Source of the DNA: Eubacterium sp. UBA4343
Lineage (GTDB): Bacteria; Bacillota; Clostridia; Lachnospirales; Lachnospiraceae
Assembly: GCA_002394235.1 (NCBI GenBank)
Contig: DGTF01000007.1
Coordinates: 1-9,851, forward strand
Direction of reading: 5' to 3'
Length of the DNA: 9,851 nucleotides
Both the position numbers and the translations under genes were made by a program. Shown in pieces: positions 1 through 5,205 of this stretch; positions within the stretch are counted from its first letter, which is position 1; each line of letters starts with the position of its first letter. Under the pieces are notes generated by a model. It had not been told where the DNA came from. It did no database searches and worked only from the letters and a program-made list of their open reading frames with translations.

Positions 1-123
1 TACCTGTGCGATATCAATATGGACGAGGATGATTTCTCAAGACTGATGCAGGATGAACATGCGGACTGCCCCTACTATCGCAATGGAGATGAGTACGCAG
101 TAGCAAGGAAACAGGGATTCTGA
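1..123 (+). CDS. 3' end of small cysteine-containing protein, DUF6472-like (partial)
   Basis: The window opens inside a reading frame that encodes 40 residues and stops at TGA 121-123; the start lies upstream. The visible part is acidic (NMDEDDF) and ends with a CPYYRNGDEY block followed by VARKQGF. A cysteine, an acidic stretch, then CPY-x(3)-GDEY and a basic end resemble the short DUF6472 family proteins of Lachnospiraceae, whose N-terminal part carries further cysteines that could bind metal. That family call is from memory of the pattern, not from a search. No function is known to me. The stop codon overlaps the first base of the structured repeat that follows, so the repeat sits directly against the gene end. 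Confidence 0.7.
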   Translation, partial: YLCDINMDEDDFSRLMQDEHADCPYYRNGDEYAVARKQGF

Positions 124-221
124 TTTACGCGAACAGTGAGCCGCAGCCGAATGCGAAGTATTCGTGTGCGGCGAGCGACGCGATAACGAGATAAAACTCG
201 CACAGCGTGTTTTATCTCGTT
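123..221. repeat. 99-bp structured intergenic repeat, copy 1
   Basis: Near-identical to 764-862: same length, five differences. Read on the + strand it folds into two domains. Domain 1 is an outer CGCG/CGCG pairing (128-131 with 179-182) enclosing a hairpin in which GCCGCA 140-145 pairs with TGCGGC 167-172 and CGAAT 148-152 pairs with ATTCG 160-164. Domain 2 is a perfect 13-bp stem, 185-197 with 209-221, then a T-T mismatch, CGC/GCG and an ACA triloop. No T-run follows, so it is not a classical terminator. It has no coding capacity and no transposase nearby. It could be a non-autonomous repeat family (REP/MITE-like) or a transcribed structured element. Confidence 0.88.
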
Positions 222-248
222 GGAAATGTCCATATCGGATCCTATACT
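220..248 (+). promoter_or_regulatory. Probable sigma-70 type promoter for cdd
   Basis: TTGGAA at 220-225 and TATACT at 243-248 are separated by exactly 17 bp, placing a transcription start near 255 and a leader of about 35 nt before the cdd start at 291. The first two bases of the -35 box are the last two bases of repeat copy 1, so the repeat abuts or helps form the promoter. The -35 matches consensus at four of six positions; no transcript data support it. Confidence 0.5.
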
Positions 249-290
249 GTGCAGAATATCGTTACACTAACCGCAGACGGAGGAGAAGAA

Positions 291-704
291 ATGACAGGTG
301 AACAGAATCTGATTAGGGAAGCTTATCTTGCCCGGGGAAACGCGTATGCGCCATACTCAAAGTTCCGGGTAGGAGCGGCGCTTCTAGGGAAAAGCGGACG
401 TATATATCGCGGATGCAATATTGAAAATGCTTCCTTTGGGGCAGGGATCTGTGCGGAACGGGCTGCTTTTGCGAGGGCAATATCCGAAGGAGAGATGGAA
501 TTTGTTGCGATTGCAATCACAGGGGGAGAAGATTCCGCGGAATCCTTTCATTACTGTCCGCCATGCGGTATCTGTCGCCAGGTAATGAGAGAGTTCTGCA
601 GGCCGGAGTTTAAGATCATACTCGAGGATACGGAAAAGGGAATGCGTTGTTTTTCACTTGGCGAATTACTTCCGGAAAGTTTTGGACCGGATTCTCTGGA
701 GTAA
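291..704 (+). CDS. cdd: Cytidine deaminase
   Basis: Encodes 137 residues, the usual size of the tetrameric bacterial/Bacillus-type cytidine deaminase (about 130-136 aa). It hydrolyses cytidine and deoxycytidine to uridine and deoxyuridine in pyrimidine salvage, in the cytosol. The zinc site is complete: CAE at residues 54-56 (Cys54 ligand, Glu56 proton shuttle) and PCGIC at 91-95 (Cys92 and Cys95 ligands). The N-terminal YAPYSKFRVGAAL block and the NIENASFGAGICAERAA block (43-59) are typical of the family. The ATG at 291 is chosen because GGAGGAG at 279-285 sits five bases upstream; an in-frame extension to 207 would run back into the repeat and lacks a site. A promoter at 220-248 fits. It is flanked by both copies of the 99-bp repeat. 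Confidence 0.95.
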   Translation: MTGEQNLIREAYLARGNAYAPYSKFRVGAALLGKSGRIYRGCNIENASFGAGICAERAAFARAISEGEMEFVAIAITGGEDSAESFHYCPPCGICRQVMREFCRPEFKIILEDTEKGMRCFSLGELLPESFGPDSLE

Positions 705-730
705 AGGTGTCTTAAAAAAAGAATTCGATG

Positions 731-766
731 CCTGCAGGATTACATCAAAACCTGCAGGATTTCATT
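731..766. repeat. Two-copy 20-bp imperfect direct repeat with CCTGCAGG palindromes
   Basis: CCTGCAGGAT occurs at 731-740 and again at 751-760, and the bases after each copy (tacatc / ttcatt) are also similar. CCTGCAGG is self-complementary, so the two copies can pair as an 8-bp stem around a 12-nt loop. It lies between the cdd stop and repeat copy 2. It might act as a weak transcript end for cdd, but the tail after it is T-rich only in part. Confidence 0.6.
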
Positions 767-862
767 TACGCGAACAGTGAGCCGCAGCTGAATGCGAAGT
801 ATTCGTGTGCGGCGAGCGTCGCGATAGCGAGATAAAACTCGCGCAGCGTGTTTTATCTCGCT
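764..862. repeat. 99-bp structured intergenic repeat, copy 2
   Basis: Second copy, same orientation, offset 641 bp from copy 1. The differences fall where the fold allows: A186-T220 of copy 1 becomes G827-C861 (a compensatory pair change); C148-G164 becomes T789-G805 (wobble); A178 becomes T819, which adds a pair to A773; A202 becomes G843 in the apical triloop. Domain 2 again forms a perfect 13-bp stem, 826-838 with 850-862. The two copies bracket the cdd transcription unit. No open reading frame and no terminal duplication of host sequence is evident around it. Confidence 0.88.
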
Positions 863-902
863 AAAATAGAGACATCAGTTTATTTGAGTGTTAGGGATGT
901 GA

Positions 903-1873
903 GTGTATTTACATATGCATGATCAGAAAAAAATCAGTGAGGAATCGGCGTTTCTTTCGCAATACATGAAGTCGTGCCGGATCTGTCCGAGACGATGCGG
1001 AGTGGATCGGGAGAATGGAAAAACGGGAGTCTGCGGTGTGCCCGCCGATTTGTATGTGACAAGAGCCGCACTGCATTTCTGGGAGGAGCCCTGTATCTCC
1101 GGGAGCAGGGAGAACGGAACCGCAAATGGATCGGGAACAGTTTTTTTCTCCGGATGCTCCTTGAAGTGTGTTTATTGCCAGAATTATGAGATTGCGCATG
1201 CGAGGACGGGGAAGAAAATCACGGTCGAAAGGCTTGCTGAGATCTTTCTGGAGCTCCAGGACAAGAAGGCCAATAATATCAACCTGGTGACACCGACGCA
1301 GTATGTGCCGCAGATTGTCCTTGCGGCAGATAGGGCACGGAAAATGGGACTTAAGATTCCGTTTGTGTGCAACTGCGGAGGATATGAAGATCCCGAGACT
1401 TTGCGGCTTCTGGATGGTATCATCGACATCTATTTGACGGATTTTAATATATGGAGGCCGATCTGGCAATGAAGTATTCCGGAGCGAAAGACTATCCGGA
1501 ATGGGCGGCCCGATCACTGGCGGAGATGTACAGACAGTGTCCGGAATCTGTTTTTTCCGAGGATGGTCTGATGAAATGGGGGATCATCGTAAGAAATCTT
1601 CTGCTTCCCGGACATGTCCGAAACTCAAAGAAGGTGGTAGAATATGTCTGGACAAATTATGGAGACAGCGTATGGCTCAGCCTGATGAATCAGTACACGC
1701 CTTTTGACAGGATTCGGGACAGGTATCCGGAGATCAGCAGAAAGGTAACACGGAGAGAATACGACGCGCTTATTGATTATGCGCTGGAGCTTGGCGTTGA
1801 GAATGCGTTTATTCAGGAGGGCGGTACTGCGGAGGAGAGCTTCATTCCTTCATTTGACGGAGAGGGCGTCTGA
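903..1873 (+). pseudogene. PflX-like radical SAM protein gene, frameshifted
   Basis: Two adjacent frames together make one PflX/COG1313-type radical SAM protein, related to pyruvate formate-lyase activating enzymes. The first frame (903-1472, 189 aa) starts at GTG 903, five bases after AGGGA 893-897. It has a cysteine-rich N-terminus (Cys25, 28, 32, 44) and the 4Fe-4S/SAM motif CSLKCVYC (Cys85, 89, 92). It then derails after IYLTDFN and stops at 1472. The second frame resumes at 1451 with MEADLAMKYSGAKDYPEW and ends with the family-typical FIQEGGTAEESFIPSFDGEGV-like tail at 1873. The junction reads gattttaatatatgg; one extra A would restore DFKYMEAD and a 323-residue protein of normal length. 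No slippery heptamer is present, and the resumed frame has TAA at 1445-1447, so recoding is unlikely. A real single-base deletion or a sequencing error are the two explanations. Confidence 0.85.
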
Positions 1874-1974
1874 GATGAAGAAACACCGGTTCGGGCAGCA
1901 GAGATTCTGCTGAATCACTATTGAAACGGTCGGATACAGGAAAGTCGGAATTGCGACAGAAAAGAGGTATCAGG

Positions 1975-2775
1975 ATGGATATTAAAATCGGATTTATCGG
2001 CTGCGGAAATATGGCAGGCGCGATGATCGGAGGAATTCTGAAGAAGAAGCTTGTAAATGCCGGGAATATCATGGCATCGGCAAAGAGCAGAGAAACGGTA
2101 GAAAAAGCGGAAAAACAGTTTTCCATCGCAGCGACGCAGAATAATATCGAGGTCGCGGAGTTTTCAGACGTCCTTGTCCTTGCGGTGAAGCCTGTATACA
2201 TGGAGGAGGTGGTCCGTGAGATTGCGGATCACGTGCGTGAAGATACAATTGTGGTAACGCTTGCGCCGGGCAAGACGCTGCAATGGCTGAGGGAGACTTT
2301 CGGAAGACCGATCAAAATTGTGAGAACCATGCCGAACACGCCTGCTCTCGTAGGCGAGGGCATGACAGCGCTCTGTCCCGATGATTCTGTGACCGATGAG
2401 GATCTTAAGGTTGTGCGGGAGATTTTCGAAAGCTTCGGGCGCTGTGAGATTGTGAAGGAAAATATGATGGATGTCGTTACAGGGGTGAGCGGAAGTTCTC
2501 CGGCCTACGCCTTTCTCTTTATAGAGGCGCTGGCGGATGCTGCTGTACACGATGGAATGCCGAGGAAGCAGGCATATGAGTTCGCGGCGCAGACGCTGCT
2601 TGGAAGTGCAAAGATGGTTCTTGAAACCGGAAAGCATCCGGGTGAGCTGAAGGATATGGTGTGCTCTCCGGGTGGGACGACAATCGAGGCGGTTCGTGTG
2701 CTGGAAGAGAAGGGATTTCGAAGTGCGGTAATAGAAGCTACGCTGGCCTGCATTGACAAGGCAGGAAAATTATGA
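1975..2775 (+). CDS. proC: Pyrroline-5-carboxylate reductase
   Basis: Encodes 266 residues, the normal length for ProC, which reduces 1-pyrroline-5-carboxylate to L-proline with NAD(P)H in the last step of proline synthesis, in the cytosol. The N-terminal Rossmann motif GFIGCGNMAGAMIGG (from residue 6) binds the nucleotide. The central MPNTPALVGEG block, then VSGSSPAYAFLFIEALADAAVHDG and the C-terminal HPGELKDMVCSPGGTTIEAV signature are all intact. The ATG at 1975 is preferred: GAGG at 1964-1967 is seven bases upstream and the Rossmann strand begins four residues in. A TTG at 1921 would add 18 unlike residues. It lies about 100 bp after the broken radical SAM gene; I see no clear promoter or terminator in the gap, so it may be cotranscribed with that remnant. 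Confidence 0.96.
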   Translation: MDIKIGFIGCGNMAGAMIGGILKKKLVNAGNIMASAKSRETVEKAEKQFSIAATQNNIEVAEFSDVLVLAVKPVYMEEVVREIADHVREDTIVVTLAPGKTLQWLRETFGRPIKIVRTMPNTPALVGEGMTALCPDDSVTDEDLKVVREIFESFGRCEIVKENMMDVVTGVSGSSPAYAFLFIEALADAAVHDGMPRKQAYEFAAQTLLGSAKMVLETGKHPGELKDMVCSPGGTTIEAVRVLEEKGFRSAVIEATLACIDKAGKL

Positions 2776-2808
2776 CCCAATCTGAAGTCTCACACGCAGG
2801 AGTGCACA

Positions 2809-3018
2809 ATGTCCGGTTCGCACCATGAAAAATTATTGTGGTTTCCGGGATACAGTGCGGCAGGACATGATATCAATAAACAAATGTGCTCCGGGATTAT
2901 GTGTGGGAGGACGGCAGATCGACAAGCGAACGTGCTCCGCGTACGGGCGTCAGAATACGGGAAAGATTCAGAAAGAATAATAAAGAATAATTCAGAAAGA
3001 ATAACTCAGAAAGGATAA
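2809..3018 (+). CDS. Candidate small ORF, 69 aa, unknown
   Basis: The only sizeable + strand frame in the 247-bp gap between proC and the DJ-1 gene. AGGAG at 2798-2802 lies six bases before ATG 2809, and the stop falls four bases before the next start codon, so the spacing is gene-like. Against it: the protein (starting MSGSHHEKLLWF) has no domain I recognise, is rich in Arg, Ser and Lys, and its last 17 residues are the translation of the 14-bp tandem repeat at 2967-3018. It is probably a chance frame or a decayed gene. Confidence 0.22.
   Translation: MSGSHHEKLLWFPGYSAAGHDINKQMCSGIMCGRTADRQANVLRVRASEYGKDSERIIKNNSERITQKG
2967..3018 (+). repeat. 14-bp tandem repeat ahead of the DJ-1 start
   Basis: TTCAGAAAGAATAA at 2967-2980 and 2991-3004, a truncated TAAAGAATAA at 2981-2990, and CTCAGAAAGGATAA at 3005-3018. 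The last unit carries the one-base variant AAAGGA (3011-3015 region) that provides the ribosome binding site eight or so bases before the ATG at 3023. The other units are near-copies of that site. Confidence 0.8.
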
Positions 3019-3022
3019 GACT

Positions 3023-3586
3023 ATGGCTAAGGTATATGTATTTCTTGCGGACGGTCTCGAGGAGGTCGAGGCCATGACACCGGTTGATGTTCTCAGAAGA
3101 GCAGGAAATGAAGTGATTACGGTCTCTGTCATGGGCAGAAAATGGATCAGAGGCTCTCACAAAATCTATCTTGAGGCGGACCGTCTGATTCAGGAGGTAA
3201 AGTGCGAGGATGGTGATCTGTACGTTCTCCCCGGCGGAGGCGAAGGTACGAAGAACCTTGCGGAAAACCATGAACTTGCGCAAATACTGAACAGCGCGTA
3301 TATCTCCGGCAGTCATATCGCGGCGATCTGCGCAGCACCGTCGATCTTCGGAAAGATGGGATTTCTGGAAAGCAGAAAGGCTACGGTATATCCCGGGATG
3401 GAAGACACTCTGACCGGAGCAGAATATCAGGATGTGCCGGTTGTTACGGACGATAATGTCACCACCGGTCACGGCCCCGGGGCTGCCTTTGATTTTGCTT
3501 TTGAGCTCGTGCGGATCCTGAACGGAGGGGACAGTGCGAGAGAGCTGAAGAAACAGATGGTATTTCAGCACGAGACTGTAGTGTGA
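3023..3586 (+). CDS. DJ-1/PfpI family protein (ThiJ/YajL-like)
   Basis: Encodes 187 residues, normal for single-domain DJ-1 family proteins. Members include glyoxalase III or deglycase-like and chaperone-like proteins acting on reactive carbonyl or oxidative damage; the exact activity here cannot be told. The N-terminal LADGLEEVEA block holds the conserved Glu16, YVLPGG at 67-72 forms the following strand, and the nucleophile elbow AAICAAPS places the reactive cysteine at Cys103. VYPGMED takes the place where other members have a histidine-containing motif, as is common in Firmicutes. The C-terminal TGHGPGAAFDFAFELV motif is typical. The start is ATG 3023 after AAAGGA. The sequence encoding its last residues (QMVFQHETVV plus stop) is repeated downstream, see 3552-3690. 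Confidence 0.93.
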   Translation: MAKVYVFLADGLEEVEAMTPVDVLRRAGNEVITVSVMGRKWIRGSHKIYLEADRLIQEVKCEDGDLYVLPGGGEGTKNLAENHELAQILNSAYISGSHIAAICAAPSIFGKMGFLESRKATVYPGMEDTLTGAEYQDVPVVTDDNVTTGHGPGAAFDFAFELVRILNGGDSARELKKQMVFQHETVV

Positions 3587-3690
3587 CAGGGCAACAGATG
3601 GTATTTCAGCATGAAACGTCAGTGTGACAGGAAAAACAGATGATATTTTTCGCACACGGCAGCGCGACGGGAGAATAACAGATTGTCATG
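3552..3690 (+). repeat. Tandem duplication of the DJ-1 gene 3' end (41/42-bp period)
   Basis: Units begin with AACAGAT at 3552, 3593, 3635 and 3677, i.e. spacings of 41, 42 and 42. Unit 1 is inside the gene and encodes QMVFQHETVV plus TGA. Unit 2 still reads as QMVFQHETSV plus TGA in its own frame, with three synonymous changes and one changed codon. Unit 3 is strongly diverged (aacagatgatattt... cgacggg). Unit 4 is only a fragment and runs into the ATG at 3688 of the next gene. The repeat fills almost the whole gap between the two genes. Confidence 0.8.
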
Positions 3691-3945
3691 AGACTGGAGA
3701 AGATTCAGAAGCTTTTAAGGGAAAAGGAATATCCGTTTACATATGCGGAGGATGACGGTGTAGGCAGTATTGATTTCATTGACCGCGGGCTGTCCTATCA
3801 TATCTGGGAATTCCGGAATGATGACGGCAGCTGCGGGGCGGAGACCAACCTTATGCACGCGGGGCATATGGAGGAAGTGACCGGAGATTACGAGAACGAG
3901 ATCTGCAGGACGCTGGAGATCTTTGACAATCGTCAGGGCATGTAG
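3688..3945 (+). CDS. Small protein of unknown function, 85 aa
   Basis: Encodes 85 residues starting MRLEKIQKLLREKEYPFTYA. The body has an acidic EDDGVGSIDFIDRGLSYHIWEF segment, a DDGSCGAETN turn and a C-terminal GDYENEICRTLEIF helix. It has no signal peptide, membrane segment or catalytic motif. Similar short proteins occur in Lachnospiraceae, where they are usually called hypothetical; I cannot assign a role. The ribosome binding site is poor: GGGAG 3669-3673 is 14 bases from the ATG, and the upstream sequence is made of the degenerate 3' repeat of the DJ-1 gene. The following HAD gene begins close to or overlapping its end, suggesting cotranscription. Confidence 0.75.
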   Translation: MRLEKIQKLLREKEYPFTYAEDDGVGSIDFIDRGLSYHIWEFRNDDGSCGAETNLMHAGHMEEVTGDYENEICRTLEIFDNRQGM

Positions 3946-3973
3946 TTTTCAGGGCGGGGAGGATGAGAATCCG

Positions 3974-4696
3974 TTGAGCTGGAAGGAGATCGAATCAAAA
4001 ATTATACAGAGAAGGCCGTGGCCGCATGCCGTTATTTTTGACATGGATGGTCTTATGTATCGGACGGAGCAGATGATCCGGGAAGCATGGGACATTGTCG
4101 GACCGGATATTGTCGGACATCCGCTCGGGGATGAGATTTTTCATACAATGGGTATGAACCGGGCATTGCGGGTCGAGTATTTTCATGGAAAATTCGGCAT
4201 GGACTTTCCATATGAGGAGTTTGAGAAAAAATACAAGGCCATTGTGACGCGAAAAAAACTGACCGGGGGAATTCCGGTTCAGAAAGGTCTCTTCGAATTG
4301 CTTCAGTTCCTCTCAAATGAAAAAATTCCGATGGTGCTTGCCACCGGATCCAGCAGCGGGCATACGTACCTGAATCTGGCAGTCACCCGGACGCCGAACG
4401 TCTTTTGCTCCGTAATCTGCGGTGACATGGTCAGAGCCGCGAAGCCGGATCCTTTCATTTACCGTCTTTCGTGTCAGAAGCTCGAAATGAAGCCGGAGGA
4501 AACACTGGTTCTGGAGGATTCTGTCAATGGCGTGAAGGCCGGGTTTGCAGCGGGAACACCGGTGATCATGGTACCGGACCTGCAGAAAAATACTGCTGCG
4601 GTCGACGGCATGTATCTTCAGAAAATGTCATCTCTGCTGGACGTTCGGGACTACATACGCGACAGATATCAGCTGCGAGACAAAAAGCAGATCTAA
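3974..4696 (+). CDS. HAD superfamily hydrolase, beta-phosphoglucomutase-like
   Basis: Encodes about 240 residues with all four HAD motifs: I, VIFDMDGLMYRTE (nucleophile Asp23 and general acid Asp25 from the chosen start); II, VLATGSSS; III, the lysine of AAKPDPF; IV, LVLEDSVNGVKAG. The alpha-helical cap between motifs I and II is the size seen in the beta-phosphoglucomutase/phosphatase-like branch, and DMDGLM-x-RTE is typical of it. It is a cytosolic sugar-phosphate phosphatase or mutase; substrate unknown. The start is uncertain: TTG 3974 follows GGGGAGG at 3956-3962, whereas TTG 3923 would overlap the previous gene by 23 bp and has only GGAG four bases upstream. There is no ATG before motif I in this frame. 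The 3' flank faces the end of the oppositely oriented SRP RNA. Confidence 0.88.
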   Translation: MSWKEIESKIIQRRPWPHAVIFDMDGLMYRTEQMIREAWDIVGPDIVGHPLGDEIFHTMGMNRALRVEYFHGKFGMDFPYEEFEKKYKAIVTRKKLTGGIPVQKGLFELLQFLSNEKIPMVLATGSSSGHTYLNLAVTRTPNVFCSVICGDMVRAAKPDPFIYRLSCQKLEMKPEETLVLEDSVNGVKAGFAAGTPVIMVPDLQKNTAAVDGMYLQKMSSLLDVRDYIRDRYQLRDKKQI

Positions 4697-4734
4697 AGAG
4701 GGAGAAAATTTGGCGGTCGGAATCAGATACCGGG

Positions 4735-4750
4735 CAGAAAAATAGAAATA
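4735..4750 (-). terminator. T-rich tract ending the SRP RNA
   Basis: On the - strand the bases after the SRP RNA read tatttctatttttctg, a discontinuous T-rich tract directly after the GCGCGG arm that closes the RNA. The closing stem plus this tract could serve as an intrinsic terminator. The tract is imperfect, so confidence is moderate. Confidence 0.45.
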
Positions 4751-5014
4751 CCGCGCGCATCCCGTCGATCCGTCCCCCACATGCGTTACTTCTGCAGTTA
4801 ACTCGGCCCAGGCGACCCTACGTCACACGAAAGGTTCTGCTTAGTGCTGCTGCATTCCTGCCCTGACACGGTTCACAGATTTCCGTTGCGTAAGACCCGG
4901 ACGTCATCGTCACTTACAGAAGGCAGCCACGAAAGGACTAAGACCTCTGTTCAGCATCACCCCTGCTATAGCGGATTGCAGGTACAGGGAGCCGCTGCTT
5001 CCCCGGTTGCGCGG
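4751..5014 (-). ncRNA. ffs: Signal recognition particle RNA, large Firmicutes type (scRNA)
   Basis: Read on the - strand this is the RNA of the signal recognition particle, which binds Ffh and targets nascent membrane and secreted proteins to the translocase. The Alu-domain block CCTGTACCTGCAATCCGC lies at about 4988-4971, followed by TATAGCAGGG. The S-domain hairpin that binds Ffh is at 4867-4846: GTCAGG, then GCA-GGAA-TGC, then AGCAGC. The GGAA tetraloop and both flanking conserved strands are intact, while the three-pair stem differs from the common TCC/GGA but is fully complementary. The ends are set by CCGCGC at 5014-5009 pairing with GCGCGG at 4756-4751, giving 264 nt, close to the 271 nt of the Bacillus scRNA. 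It lies opposite to all neighbouring genes, divergent from pfk. No protein frame across the region is credible. Confidence 0.94.
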
Positions 5015-5023
5015 ATAATGTGA

Positions 5024-5052
5024 AGTATAACGTCTTTGCGTATAAAAGTCAA
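5024..5052 (-). promoter_or_regulatory. Promoter of the SRP RNA
   Basis: On the - strand TTGACT (5052-5047) and TATACT (5029-5024) are separated by exactly 17 bp, each one base from the sigma-70/sigma-A consensus. The predicted start is near 5017-5019, a few bases before the closing stem of the SRP RNA. The near-consensus strength suits a stable, highly expressed RNA. Confidence 0.85.
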
Positions 5053-5056
5053 CGGG

Positions 5057-5110
5057 GCTTTGCCAGTTGCAGTCCAACACGTAGCTTTGCCGGCTGCAGA
5101 CAAACAGAAA
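5057..5110. repeat. 27-bp imperfect tandem repeat between divergent promoters
   Basis: GCTTTGCC at 5057-5064 and 5084-5091 head two 27-bp units that match at about 20 positions (second halves gttgcag/gctgcag and ccaacac/caaacag). The pair fills the interval between the -35 box of the SRP RNA promoter (ending 5052) and that of pfk (starting 5117). It may be a regulatory site or a neutral duplication. Confidence 0.6.
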
Positions 5111-5116
5111 CTATTC

Positions 5117-5145
5117 TTGTGTGAGAAAAGGATTTATTTTATAAT
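5117..5145 (+). promoter_or_regulatory. Promoter of pfk
   Basis: TTGTGT at 5117-5122 and a consensus TATAAT at 5140-5145 with a 17-bp spacer. The predicted start is near 5152, giving a leader of about 55 nt to the ATG at 5206. It is divergent from the SRP RNA promoter, with about 65 bp between the two -35 boxes. Confidence 0.75.
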
Positions 5146-5205
5146 AAGGGAAGCAAAACGGTGAGGCATGACGCGAGTCGATTGCACTCAGGAAAGGACA
5201 AAAGT

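Noticed and set aside
185..221. 13-bp stem of the structured repeat as an intrinsic terminator
   Set aside because: The stem is A/T-rich and in both copies is followed by purine-rich sequence (ggaaatg, aaaatag), not by T residues.
1440..1472. Programmed -1 frameshift joining the two radical SAM frames
   Set aside because: No X XXY YYZ slippery heptamer at the junction, and the -1 frame has TAA at 1445-1447 just before the resumed coding sequence. A single-base deletion is simpler.
909..1517. 202-aa - strand frame opposite the radical SAM gene
   Set aside because: Shadow frame; the + strand carries the conserved cysteine motif.
1896..1912. CAGCAGA-gat-TCTGCTG hairpin after the radical SAM remnant, as a terminator
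   Set aside because: Seven-pair stem with moderate GC and no T-run after it; could occur by chance.
2897..3655. 252-aa - strand frame opposite the DJ-1 gene
   Set aside because: Antisense to a clear gene and composed of low-quality Ser/Leu/Arg-rich sequence; no motif or start signal.
4471..4866. 131-aa + strand frame
   Set aside because: Its first half is an out-of-frame shadow of the HAD gene and its second half is antisense to the SRP RNA; no domain.
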